Part shown: positions 1 through 7,857 of the stretch, piece by piece
Layout: each line of letters opens with the position of its first letter
How positions within the stretch are numbered: position 1 is the first letter of the stretch
Made by a program: the position numbers and the translations under genes
DNA from: Candidatus Zixiibacteriota bacterium
Lineage (GTDB): Bacteria; Zixibacteria; MSB-5A5; GN15; FEB-12
Reading direction: 5' to 3'
Assembly (NCBI GenBank): GCA_040756055.1
Contig: JBFLZR010000006.1
Location: 124,001 to 188,000, forward strand
Length of the DNA: 64,000 nucleotides
The notes under the pieces: model-generated
Seen by the model: only the letters and a program-made list of their open reading frames with translations
What the model was told of the DNA's origin: nothing
Databases searched by the model: none

Positions 1-275
1 AATTTCCGGTCGATGGTCATACGGATGCCGCTCACTGGATTACCGGAAGCGGAGAAGGGTTTGCTGATAATGCCGCGGGGATTATCAGGGTTCCATTCGA
101 GGTCCCCACTGCCACCGACTTTACCAGCGCGAGTCAGCCGGCGGAATCGAATAGAATATTCTGCGGAAGTTGCCACAAGGCCCACGGCGGCTCCAATGAG
201 AAAGCGCTGTTGTGGTCATATCTCGAAGGTGATGTAGACTTTATCGCGGGGTGTCAACAATGCCACAACAAATAA
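1..275 (+). CDS. Multiheme c-type cytochrome, C-terminal fragment
   Basis: This is the 3' end of a gene that begins before the window. Reading in the frame that starts at base 3 gives 90 residues ending at TAA 273-275. The fragment has two CXXCH heme-binding motifs, CGSCH followed by KAHGG and CQQCH three residues from the end. The pattern CxxCH-K-x-H-G is typical of periplasmic or surface multiheme cytochromes. The upstream part, signal peptide and total heme number are outside the window. It overlaps the next cytochrome gene by 16 bases, so the two are probably co-transcribed and translationally coupled. The heme motifs make the family secure; the exact electron partner is unknown. Confidence 0.8.
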   Translation, partial: FPVDGHTDAAHWITGSGEGFADNAAGIIRVPFEVPTATDFTSASQPAESNRIFCGSCHKAHGGSNEKALLWSYLEGDVDFIAGCQQCHNK

Positions 276-2413
276 ATTACATCAGAGCATTGCGCTCAGC
301 AGGCGCGGTCGCCCTGTTCGCCGCGATTGTGCTTGCAACCGCGGGGCAGATTGGAGCCGATGACAGCCGGTACCGTCAATCACCTCACGGCTCGGTAGAT
401 AACGGGGTGTTGCGGACGCCGGATTATCCGCAGGGCAGTTGTGCCCAGTGTCATGTAACCCATGACCCCGACAATACCTTTCCCTACGGTCTTTTCACTT
501 TCAATTCGAATGAGCTGTGTTTCTCGGCTTCTTCCGGCGGCTGCCACGCCGACCAGCCTACCGGAGCGACAGCAGGCTATCCGGCGCAGGAATCCGACCG
601 CTTACCGATAGGCTCCAGCGACCCCGGCTACTTTGAATTCAACAGTGGGGGCACCAGACTACCCGGTCTGGAGAATCGCGTGCGATGGCCCGGACGGGTC
701 GTGTGGGAGAACAGTATGTTTTCGCCACACTATTTCGATCAGGATATGCCGGTCAAAGACTGGTTCGGCAACGGCTCGTGCGATAATTGTCACAACCCCC
801 ACGGCACACTCGCGCCACACGATATGCTGGACACGACTTATCGCGGCATCACCGGCTCGGAAGTCGGTCTGGAAGCTGAAAATTACGCGCTCTGTCTCGA
901 GTGTCATCGCGTCGACGGACCGGTCGGTATGGATGATACCTCGCGGACAATCGCCTACTATTACGACAGGTCAATCAACCCCGGCGCCAGCAGCGGTCAC
1001 GGCGTTACTACCGGTGGAGGGTATGTGTCTTCCGGGATGCGTCTGCCGTGCTATGATTGCCACAATCCGCATGGTTCTACGGGGTATGGCGGGATGGGCG
1101 GCAACAGATACCTGCTCAGTGACCAGAGGACCGGATGGTACGGGCTGACTGATATTCGCAACGACAACACCCAGGTGCGACGGTTCTGTTTTGGCTGTCA
1201 CCCGTCATCCGACGGTGTCGCGCCGGCGGACGCGGTTGAAGGTCTGATGCTGCCGCCGCTGCCGGCATCGGTCGCCGAGCACGTCGCCAACTCGACCGAA
1301 CATTGCTACGAGTGCCACGGACGCGATTATTCTTCGCCAACCGGCAACAACGTTCATAATCCCGGTATAGGTGGAAGTTGTGTGGCCTGTCACGCTACCG
1401 CGCGCGGCACTCGCCGTCCCGTGGTGGGAGAGTTCGCTCTTGAGGCACACCACGTCAACGCCATCGGTGTCACCGATTCCGTGACCAACAATGATTGCGG
1501 TGTCTGTCACATGGAGGGGATTGCGGTGACCGGCGATATCAACGGCGCTTACCATGCCAACGGCTTTGTTGAACTGCGTGACCCGGACAACGGGCAATCC
1601 CTTAATGGCTTCACGAGCTTTACGCGTGACCTCAACAGCGCTTTTCTGGAGAGCTGGGTGGTACAAGTACAGAATTCGTTCTGCCTGAAGTGCCATGACG
1701 ATAATGGAGCCATGGCGGTTGAAGCGCGGGTGCCCGGCGGATCTTCTCTGGCACCGTTTTCGGACCCGGCCGCGACGGTCATCGATGTTTTCACCCAGTT
1801 TGACCCGCTCAACTCGTCGTATCATCCGGTGCGCGCTGTCGGCACTAATCCCTACACCGTGCCCGGCACGCAGAACAACTTTACCGCCACGATGCTGCCG
1901 CCTTTCAACCAGACAGCGGCGCACGATCTGATAAGTTGTTTCGATTGTCACGAAACAAGTGGTCACGGCAGCGCCAACAGTGGCATGCTTCTGACCGAGA
2001 CATATTTCCGCGAACCGACTATCGGAACATTGTTTACGTCGGCTCAGAGGCAGTTCTGCGTTCGCTGTCACGACGAGACCTACTATGTCTTCAACTCGGA
2101 GAATGTCTCACGCTTCGCGGACCATGACCGCCGAGCCCATACCGATCCGGGCGGGGCCGGCCGAAACGGTCAGTCCTGCCGCGGATGTCATGCTGGGCGC
2201 TACGATACCGACCAGGATGCAACCTGCGACAATGGTTCGGGAATCGGTAAGATTCACGGCTCCAATTTTATCTTCCCATCCTGCTCCCCGACTCCCGCCG
2301 GTATGTCGAACGCCTTCATCTTCGGTGGTTATATCAATGGTTGGGAGCAGATCGATGCCACTACGAGCACCTGTTATGCCAACTGCCACCATCCGACAGG
2401 AGAGAGTTATTAA
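260..2413 (+). CDS. Exported multiheme c-type cytochrome with 12 canonical heme sites
   Basis: A 717-residue secreted electron-transfer protein. I chose ATG 260 over GTG 251 because an N-terminal signal peptide (hydrophobic stretch around residues 15-30, then GADDS) follows and GGGG lies nine bases upstream. I count twelve CXXCH motifs: CAQCH, CDNCH, CLECH, CYDCH, CFGCH, CYECH, CVACH, CGVCH, CLKCH, CFDCH, CVRCH, CRGCH. Two irregular candidates also occur, CFSASSGGCH near the N-terminus (CX7CH) and CYANCH near the C-terminus (CX3CH). Several motifs are followed by NPHG, as in decaheme and OmcA/MtrC-like or DmsE-like proteins. The next gene starts at the stop codon (TAATG) and encodes a beta-barrel, so a trans-outer-membrane electron conduit is a reasonable inference. 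No specific orthologue is recognised. Confidence 0.88.
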   Translation: MPQQINYIRALRSAGAVALFAAIVLATAGQIGADDSRYRQSPHGSVDNGVLRTPDYPQGSCAQCHVTHDPDNTFPYGLFTFNSNELCFSASSGGCHADQPTGATAGYPAQESDRLPIGSSDPGYFEFNSGGTRLPGLENRVRWPGRVVWENSMFSPHYFDQDMPVKDWFGNGSCDNCHNPHGTLAPHDMLDTTYRGITGSEVGLEAENYALCLECHRVDGPVGMDDTSRTIAYYYDRSINPGASSGHGVTTGGGYVSSGMRLPCYDCHNPHGSTGYGGMGGNRYLLSDQRTGWYGLTDIRNDNTQVRRFCFGCHPSSDGVAPADAVEGLMLPPLPASVAEHVANSTEHCYECHGRDYSSPTGNNVHNPGIGGSCVACHATARGTRRPVVGEFALEAHHVNAIGVTDSVTNNDCGVCHMEGIAVTGDINGAYHANGFVELRDPDNGQSLNGFTSFTRDLNSAFLESWVVQVQNSFCLKCHDDNGAMAVEARVPGGSSLAPFSDPAATVIDVFTQFDPLNSSYHPVRAVGTNPYTVPGTQNNFTATMLPPFNQTAAHDLISCFDCHETSGHGSANSGMLLTETYFREPTIGTLFTSAQRQFCVRCHDETYYVFNSENVSRFADHDRRAHTDPGGAGRNGQSCRGCHAGRYDTDQDATCDNGSGIGKIHGSNFIFPSCSPTPAGMSNAFIFGGYINGWEQIDATTSTCYANCHHPTGESY

Positions 2414-4134
2414 TGTATCGGGTTGCCGTCTTCGCTCTTTCCATAATCTCCCTCGCGCTTTGCGATGAGCCAGCGTATGCCGGCAGGTTCTTCGGTAATG
2501 CCTCCCTGTCATACGAACACCTCAAACAACAAAATGGCGAGACAGCCGAGGACGATGTCACCCGCGAGACGGCCATTCTCAATTATGAGGACGTTCTCTT
2601 CTATAAAAACCACATCCGATTTACCGCCAATCTCCAGCGAAGAGAACAATCTTTCACGGGCTACCACGAATTTCAGCCCATCTACTATTTTGACTTGAAA
2701 AGCTATGGATATGCTTTCAATGCCCGGTATTCACCTTATAAGCGTCGCAGTTTCACGGCGGCCGTGACGGATTATGTCGATGTTTACTATCGGGACTGGC
2801 GTCTCACGGGGCAACTTGCGTACACCGACTATCCTACCCTCAATGTTGTTTACTCGCATCTGAAGAACTTCGACAAGGAAGACGAGCCGAAATTCGATGC
2901 TTTCAATCGCAACCTCGTCATGGAGAGTTCGTATTCAATCGACCCGCTTACGCTGCGGGCCAACTACAACAATCTGAGGCAGGTAAGTAATTTACCCGGG
3001 GGAAGGGATGTCACCACGCGGACCTATTCCGGTACAGTCGGTTTCAACCGGAATCTCATCGGGTTAGGATATGCCAGTGCGACCTACAATTACTACGATA
3101 CGCGCCGCGAAAGCAATACCATACTCAGCCAGACTTCCTTCACTCACAGCTTCAACTCGCTGATTCTGTTGAATGCCTTAGACAACCTTTCTGTTAACCT
3201 GAGCTACTCCGGGCGTTTTCTCGAAGCGAAGCAGCAGGAGTCGGTGATAGAAAACGATAATCAGACCATGTCGGCCATCGCGGAGTTCTCGCCGACCGGT
3301 TACCTGAGCTTTCAGGCCGGAAAAGGCTACCAGAACAATCGGCAGAATGGCGACAACAACATTGTCGAGTATGTCAATCTCGGGGCGGTTTTGACTCGCT
3401 ATTTTCGAAGCGGCGTTGATACCCGGCTCACCTATAATCGAACGATTTTTCAGCAATCCACGAGGCTGGTTCCGATTCTTGATACTTCGGGTCTGGTAAT
3501 AAATACTGTCAACGATGGTGACTATATTCTGGATACCTATCAGGCGTCGCTCAATCTGTTTCCGCGCAAGTATATCAAGACATTTATCGATGTCTCACTG
3601 ACTCACGACAGTGATCCGGTGGACCAGCAGCGTCGCTACCAGCTGACCCGCTCGCTCGACACGAGGCTCAATTTCTCGCGCCGTCTCGAAGGACGATTCC
3701 GAGTCACCGCGCTGTATATCGGCTCCGCGCTTCGCTTCAACAGTTCATTCTCTGAGAACTATAATGTCGGGCTTACTTACACGCCCCGCTCGAATCTCAA
3801 TATGAACGCGACTTATATATATAGTGATTACAATAGTTCTGTAAGATCCAGCCAGAGTTCAGCGACCGGATATATCAGTTATACTTTTCGGCGGGCGTTT
3901 AATGTTTATCTTTCCGTAAACGAACAAAAGCAGACGAGGGAGATTTTCATCGCCGACGAGGCCCAGTATGAAACGACAGACATAAGGCCCCGCAACATAA
4001 ACGGGCAGCTTCTGATGTACCTCTCACCGAAAGTGACGTTGTCGGTGGCCTACCTGCACAGCAGGACTCAAAACGCGCTGGGCCAAAAAATTGAAAACGA
4101 ATCCATTCAAAGTGTGTTAAGTATACAGATATGA
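2413..4134 (+). CDS. Outer-membrane beta-barrel protein, possible cytochrome-sheathing porin
   Basis: A 573-residue protein starting at ATG 2413, which overlaps the cytochrome stop codon by one base. A signal peptide ends after an AYA motif near residue 23. The rest is alternating aromatic and polar strands with frequent YxxY, N/D turns and no cysteines in heme motifs, and it ends in the alternating pattern SIQSVLSIQI, as expected for an outer-membrane barrel. The arrangement cytochrome then barrel resembles MtrA-MtrB or other porin-cytochrome conduits, where the barrel houses the periplasmic cytochrome. I see no MtrB-type CXXC at the N-terminus, so this is an analogy from context and not a family assignment. 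Other transport functions remain possible. Confidence 0.7.
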   Translation: MYRVAVFALSIISLALCDEPAYAGRFFGNASLSYEHLKQQNGETAEDDVTRETAILNYEDVLFYKNHIRFTANLQRREQSFTGYHEFQPIYYFDLKSYGYAFNARYSPYKRRSFTAAVTDYVDVYYRDWRLTGQLAYTDYPTLNVVYSHLKNFDKEDEPKFDAFNRNLVMESSYSIDPLTLRANYNNLRQVSNLPGGRDVTTRTYSGTVGFNRNLIGLGYASATYNYYDTRRESNTILSQTSFTHSFNSLILLNALDNLSVNLSYSGRFLEAKQQESVIENDNQTMSAIAEFSPTGYLSFQAGKGYQNNRQNGDNNIVEYVNLGAVLTRYFRSGVDTRLTYNRTIFQQSTRLVPILDTSGLVINTVNDGDYILDTYQASLNLFPRKYIKTFIDVSLTHDSDPVDQQRRYQLTRSLDTRLNFSRRLEGRFRVTALYIGSALRFNSSFSENYNVGLTYTPRSNLNMNATYIYSDYNSSVRSSQSSATGYISYTFRRAFNVYLSVNEQKQTREIFIADEAQYETTDIRPRNINGQLLMYLSPKVTLSVAYLHSRTQNALGQKIENESIQSVLSIQI

Positions 4135-4150
4135 AGAAGCAGGTAATTCT

Positions 4151-4735
4151 ATGTTAAGACCAAAGCTCATACTAATTTTCGGTTTGATAATGCTGCTGAC
4201 CTCGTGCGGCGGTAACCGCATGTACGTAAATGACGAAGCCGACTTCGGTTTCTACACGCGCGTTGCCGTCATACCGTTCTCCAACCTGACTACCGATAAA
4301 AACGCCTCCGACAAGGTTACATCAAGCTTCGTGACGGAATTGCTCATCCTCAACAGCGTTTCGGTGGCGAATATGGGCGATGTCGAGAAGGTGGTCAAGA
4401 CGGTGGTCAAGCAGGATATGGTGAACGCCGTTGATGAATTAACGAGCGAGCAGGCGATGGCGGTCGGGCAGCAGGCCCAGGTCGAAGGTGTCTTTGTGGG
4501 TGCGGTGAAGGAATTCACCATGGTGCGCTCGGGACAGGATGAGTTCCCGCTGGTGGCGGTGATCGTGCGATTCATCGACTGTCAAACCGGAAGAGTGGTC
4601 TGGAGTTATGAAACATCCCGCAAGGGCGGCCCCAAATTCCCCATCTTCTCCTTCGGAGAAACCCATACTCTGGGGGATATGACAACAAAGGTTTGCCGTG
4701 ATGTTGCCCGGGCGTTCGGCGAAGTGTCGAGGTAA
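4151..4735 (+). CDS. Lipoprotein of the CsgG/TolB-N-like type
   Basis: A 194-residue lipoprotein with a lipobox LLTSC (Cys19). After it comes the pattern RVAVIPFSNLTTDKNASDKVTSSFVTELL. This is the typical beginning of CsgG-like or penicillin-binding-activator (LpoB)-like domains that form the FENxT-type fold. The segment MVNAVDELTSEQAMAVGQQAQVEGVFVGAV and RFIDCQTGRVVWSYETS near the C-terminus fit the same fold, in which the protein scans its own levels of a substrate or assembles a pore. It sits 16 bases after the barrel gene and three bases before a paralogue. A role in outer-membrane assembly or secretion of the cytochrome system is inferred from position only. Confidence 0.72.
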   Translation: MLRPKLILIFGLIMLLTSCGGNRMYVNDEADFGFYTRVAVIPFSNLTTDKNASDKVTSSFVTELLILNSVSVANMGDVEKVVKTVVKQDMVNAVDELTSEQAMAVGQQAQVEGVFVGAVKEFTMVRSGQDEFPLVAVIVRFIDCQTGRVVWSYETSRKGGPKFPIFSFGETHTLGDMTTKVCRDVARAFGEVSR

Positions 4736-4737
4736 CC

Positions 4738-5325
4738 ATGTACAAGGTGCTGACACGAATCGTTTCGATCGGTCTGGTGCTGCTGCTGGCTGGATGTGCC
4801 GCCAACATGACAGCCAAGAAACGCATCGAAGAAAAGCTCCCCTCTTCTTCGCGGATAGCCGTGCTTCCGTTCGAGAACCTCAGCGGAAAAGAAAAGGCCG
4901 CCGAAAAACTGACCGACTACTTTCTCAGCGCCATGACCGCTAAGATGAGATTCGAGACCATTGAATTTGGAAAAGTCTACGAGAGCCTCAGGAAATTCAG
5001 GGTTCGGTCATCGTCGCTTCTTACCGACCTCCAAATCGACAGCCTGGCCGCCAGTCTGGACGCGGACCTGCTTCTCACCGGCTCGGCCATCGAATACGAA
5101 GAATACGACAACAATTATCTCGGCAAGGTCCCCGAAGTCTCGTTTAACTGCCGTCTGATTGACTGCAAAACCAAAAAGACCGTGTGGGTGGCCAACTCTA
5201 ACGGGCGGGGTGATAAAGGAGAAATAGCTTTTGGTATCGGCGCGGTCAGGTCAGCCGACAATCTTGCCGGAAAGATGGTTGATGATGTGGTCAGTGAACT
5301 TTCTGGATTATTCGCGGATGACTAA
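4738..5325 (+). CDS. Lipoprotein of the CsgG/TolB-N-like type, second copy
   Basis: A 195-residue lipoprotein with lipobox LLAGC (Cys20). It is a diverged paralogue of the preceding gene: RIAVLPFENLSGKEKAAEKLTDYFLSAM matches RVAVIPFSNLTTDKNASDKVTSSFV, and CRLIDCKTKKTVWVANSNGRG matches the end of the first copy. The FEN motif is intact here. Both copies probably face the periplasm from the outer membrane. The gene overlaps the NHL-repeat gene by eight bases, which supports a single operon from base 1 to 6304. The biochemical role is unknown. Confidence 0.72.
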   Translation: MYKVLTRIVSIGLVLLLAGCAANMTAKKRIEEKLPSSSRIAVLPFENLSGKEKAAEKLTDYFLSAMTAKMRFETIEFGKVYESLRKFRVRSSSLLTDLQIDSLAASLDADLLLTGSAIEYEEYDNNYLGKVPEVSFNCRLIDCKTKKTVWVANSNGRGDKGEIAFGIGAVRSADNLAGKMVDDVVSELSGLFADD

Positions 5326-6304
5326 ACACACGACCATTCTGATCGCTGTCGTTCTCTGGCTGGTGTTGCTGTGCCTTTCCAGTAAGACTGTCGCGCAGGA
5401 ATCTCCGCCACCTTTTGATTTTGATATCACCGCTGCCGCTTTCGATGATGGCTGGCAGAAACACCTTCGCAATCCCGGGGCACTCTTTTTCGACAGGTCC
5501 GCCGGCGAACTTTTCGTGGCCGATGCCGGAAACGGCCGGGTTGTAATCTACGACTCGCTGCTCAATCCAAAATATTCCTTTGAGCACTATGTCACCGAGA
5601 AACGTTCCGGAAATTTGGTCAAGGGCGAACCGCGCGATCTGGCTGTCAACGCCGTGGGCGAAATCATACTATCCGATAATTTCGCTGATTATCTCGACCT
5701 GCTCGACTTCCGGGGGAAATCTCTTCAAAAAATTTACCTGAACGCTGTCTATGGAGATACGACTCTTACGATCAAACCGGAGGGGTTGACAATTGACAAA
5801 CAGGGGAACCTGTATGTCATCGCCTCCGGCGACATTGTCACGGTGATGGTTCTCAATGACTATTTTGAACTGGTCAGATCAATCGGCCAAAAGGGGGGAG
5901 GCCCATCCGACTTCAACACCCCTCTGGCCATTCAGGTCTGGCAGGACCGCGTATTTGTCACCGATTTGTACGCCGACCCCGCCGTTAAAGTGTTTGATAC
6001 CATCGGTACGTTCCTTTATGGGTTCAGTGGTCACCAGATCGAGCGCGGCGACCTGTCCTTCCCCTCGGGAATAGAAATCCTGCCAATGGGTGATAGTGCT
6101 CTGCCGACCATATGGGTGACCGACGGCCTTCGGCAGGTGGTCAAAGTCTTCAACAATGACGGGGAGTTCCGTGAAATTGTGGGTGGATACGGCGTTAATG
6201 CCGGTGAATTCCGTTATCCGACCGATATAGTGGCCGCCGGGGACTCAGCTTTCTTCATCGTGGAACGAATAGGCAGTCGAATCCAACGTTTTGAGGCCAA
6301 ATAA
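5318..6304 (+). CDS. Exported NHL-repeat beta-propeller protein
   Basis: A 328-residue protein whose start at ATG 5318 is chosen because a clean signal peptide follows (hydrophobic core ILIAVVLWLVLLCL, likely cleavage before QES). The mature part carries NHL-like blades: NPGALFFDRSAGELFVADAGNGRVVIYDS, EPRDLAVNAVGEIILSDNF, KPEGLTIDKQGNLYVIA, SDFNTPLAIQVWQDRVFVTDLY, SFPSGIEIL and FRYPTDIVAAGDSAFFIVE. Six or so blades fit one propeller. NHL proteins are often found beside multiheme cytochromes, where they may act as protein-binding scaffolds. Catalysis is not indicated. The overlap with the upstream lipoprotein gene suggests translational coupling. Confidence 0.8.
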   Translation: MTKHTTILIAVVLWLVLLCLSSKTVAQESPPPFDFDITAAAFDDGWQKHLRNPGALFFDRSAGELFVADAGNGRVVIYDSLLNPKYSFEHYVTEKRSGNLVKGEPRDLAVNAVGEIILSDNFADYLDLLDFRGKSLQKIYLNAVYGDTTLTIKPEGLTIDKQGNLYVIASGDIVTVMVLNDYFELVRSIGQKGGGPSDFNTPLAIQVWQDRVFVTDLYADPAVKVFDTIGTFLYGFSGHQIERGDLSFPSGIEILPMGDSALPTIWVTDGLRQVVKVFNNDGEFREIVGGYGVNAGEFRYPTDIVAAGDSAFFIVERIGSRIQRFEAK

Positions 6305-6314
6305 GTCCTGTTTA

Positions 6315-6357
6315 TAGTGCGTATTTGTGTTAGATATAAAAAAGGGAATACGCACTA
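6315..6357. repeat. Perfect 11-bp inverted repeat downstream of the NHL gene
   Basis: TAGTGCGTATT (6315-6325) and AATACGCACTA (6347-6357) are exact complements separated by 21 bases. No T-run follows on the plus strand, so it is not a standard intrinsic terminator. It could stabilise the 3' end of the operon transcript or be an operator. Confidence 0.6.
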
Positions 6358-6409
6358 ATGACAACTCGCTCCAGCCATAAAATTTCTCCGGAAAAAAGAC
6401 ACAAAGGAC

Positions 6410-6438
6410 TTGACAAATAAGACCGTTTTACTTACCTT
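6410..6438 (+). promoter_or_regulatory. Candidate sigma70 promoter of the hexaheme cytochrome gene
   Basis: TTGACA (6410-6415) and TACCTT (6433-6438) are separated by 17 bases. The -35 is perfect and the -10 is weak. The sequence CTTGACAAATA around the -35 is identical to the one before glutamate dehydrogenase at 11765. The leader to ATG 6702 would be about 255 bases. The whole 6305-6701 interval has no convincing gene, only this promoter, the inverted repeat before it and two possible operator sequences. Confidence 0.5.
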
Positions 6439-6453
6439 TTGAGAAATAAAGAT

Positions 6454-6467
6454 ACTTTTTTCACAAA
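6454..6467 (-). promoter_or_regulatory. Half operator, same 14-mer as in the glutamate dehydrogenase promoter
   Basis: On the minus strand this reads TTTGTGAAAAAAGT, identical over 14 bases to 11797-11810. Its right half in plus orientation is TTCACAA (6460-6466), a perfect Rex-type half-site; the left half is not conserved. It lies about 15 bases past the -10 element. Confidence 0.35.
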
Positions 6468-6558
6468 GTGTACTAATAGATTACTTCGTTAGTTGGCAAG
6501 GACGCAGACATAATGGCAAAAAAGGGGCTACAAAAGGGCGGATTTCTTAAATTAGGGC

Positions 6559-6576
6559 TTGTGAAATTTCTCACAT
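6559..6576. promoter_or_regulatory. Rex-like or CRP/FNR-like palindrome before the hexaheme cytochrome
   Basis: TTGTGAAATTTCTCACAT contains TGTGA-N6-TCACA, the classical CRP-family core, and fits TTGTGAA-N4-TTCACAA in 16 of 18 positions if the N4 are counted as free. Comparable sites lie at 11420-11437 and 11798-11815. Position in the leader about 120 bases after the candidate -10 suggests repression or a second promoter. No regulator gene is in the window. Confidence 0.45.
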
Positions 6577-6701
6577 ACTGTATGCCCTTCGATATGTCTC
6601 GCCAACCGAATCCTGGCCCTTCAGAAGATTGGAACACTGACCTCATTAATCATTATTCACTGAGTTTAACTTTTAAGAGCAAAGGTATGGAGGTAAAACT
6701 C

Positions 6702-7757
6702 ATGAAGAAACTCATCCTGGTGGGAATCGCGGCTTTCGCGCTTCTTACCTCCAGTGCAATTGCCGGTGATTACCATACGGGTGCATCGCTCAATTGTGCT
6801 GAGTGCCACGTGATGCACTACAGTCAAACTCACGGGTACAATGGCAACGGCAGCGGCATAACTGTCGGTCTGGGTGCTTCGGGTCCGTATCACTTTTTGC
6901 TTCGTGACGAGATCAACAATCTCTGTTTGGCCTGTCACGACAATCAGTCGTTCGCTCCCGACGTACTGGCCGCCAATGGTGGCAACACCCCGACCAACGG
7001 TCGCCAGGCTGGCGCCTTGAACCGTGATAACACGGCTCCGTATTTCGATGCTACGGGTCATACCCTCGGTTCCACTGATGCTGCCCCGGGTGGCGTATTC
7101 AGCAACCCCGATGGTCTCAATTGTGTCGACTGCCATCAGCAGCATGGTTATGGTGGATTTATTGCCGCAGGCAACAATCCCTATCGTAACCTGCTCTACA
7201 GCGCCGGTGGAGTATCCGGTCCCGGTCTAAGCTATGCAGTTGGTACCAACGACCTCACGAAGGATATCTATGAGATATCGGCTGCCCTTGGTGGCGACCA
7301 CTACGATATCCAGAACGTGTTCTTCAACGAGCCCGACCCGACCGGTTCGGCCTACGGCGCCTGGTGTCAGGGATGCCACACCGATTTCCATGGTTCATCG
7401 ACCGATGCTAACATGAGAAATGTCGGCGCGGCTACCCAGACCGAGTGGTACCGTCACCCGACCGCCGACGCCAACATTGGTGCTATCACAGGTGGTCATT
7501 CCAGCACAGCCACATTCTCCGGCCATGCTTATCGCGTCCAGGTGATGAGCGCAACCGGCGATTGGGGTGATTGGGGAACGCCATGGACTGGCGCTCCGGC
7601 TGATTTAACTCCGAGTTGTATGTCCTGCCACAAGGCTCACGGTAACCAGAACGCTTTCGGCATTATCTGGGCAACCGGCGACGCCAACTGGGGCGAGGAC
7701 GGCGATGGCACCCGGTTCCAGGAAGTCTGTAATCAGTGTCACGTACAAGGTGGTTAA
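6702..7757 (+). CDS. Hexaheme c-type cytochrome, periplasmic
   Basis: A 351-residue secreted cytochrome. ATG 6702 is chosen because GGAGGT lies nine bases upstream (6689-6694) and a signal peptide MKKLILVGIAAFALLTSSAIA follows. The longer frame from 6513 adds 63 residues that do not look like a leader. There are six CXXCH motifs: CAECH, CLACH, CVDCH, CQGCH, CMSCH and CNQCH; the second-last is followed by KAHG. The mature protein is rich in glycine, serine and asparagine between hemes. The gene stands alone with its own promoter, possible redox operators and a strong terminator. It probably shuttles electrons in the periplasm; the partner is unknown. Confidence 0.9.
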   Translation: MKKLILVGIAAFALLTSSAIAGDYHTGASLNCAECHVMHYSQTHGYNGNGSGITVGLGASGPYHFLLRDEINNLCLACHDNQSFAPDVLAANGGNTPTNGRQAGALNRDNTAPYFDATGHTLGSTDAAPGGVFSNPDGLNCVDCHQQHGYGGFIAAGNNPYRNLLYSAGGVSGPGLSYAVGTNDLTKDIYEISAALGGDHYDIQNVFFNEPDPTGSAYGAWCQGCHTDFHGSSTDANMRNVGAATQTEWYRHPTADANIGAITGGHSSTATFSGHAYRVQVMSATGDWGDWGTPWTGAPADLTPSCMSCHKAHGNQNAFGIIWATGDANWGEDGDGTRFQEVCNQCHVQGG

Positions 7758-7795
7758 TATATAGCCCGAAATATCGGGTTATATATCCCTCACAG

Positions 7796-7826
7796 AGAGG
7801 AGAGCCCAAAAGCTCTCCTCTTTTTT
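7796..7826 (+). terminator. Intrinsic terminator of the hexaheme cytochrome gene
   Basis: AGAGGAGAGC (7796-7805) pairs with GCTCTCCTCT (7812-7821) around a six-base loop, followed by a T-run to 7826. The ten-pair stem with U-tail is a strong Rho-independent terminator, and it separates this gene from the convergent heptaheme gene. Confidence 0.92.
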
Positions 7827-7857
7827 GTGAGGGTCTTTACCTTAGAGAAGATAAGGG

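Noticed and set aside
1205-2071. Long open frame on the minus strand within the 12-heme cytochrome (288 codons)
   Set aside because: It is antisense to a gene with clear heme motifs; the translated sequence has no recognisable domain. The GC-rich third positions of the real gene explain the absence of stops.
6513-6701. N-terminal extension of the hexaheme cytochrome from ATG 6513
   Set aside because: The 63 added residues do not form a leader, whereas ATG 6702 has a good ribosome binding site and begins a signal peptide.
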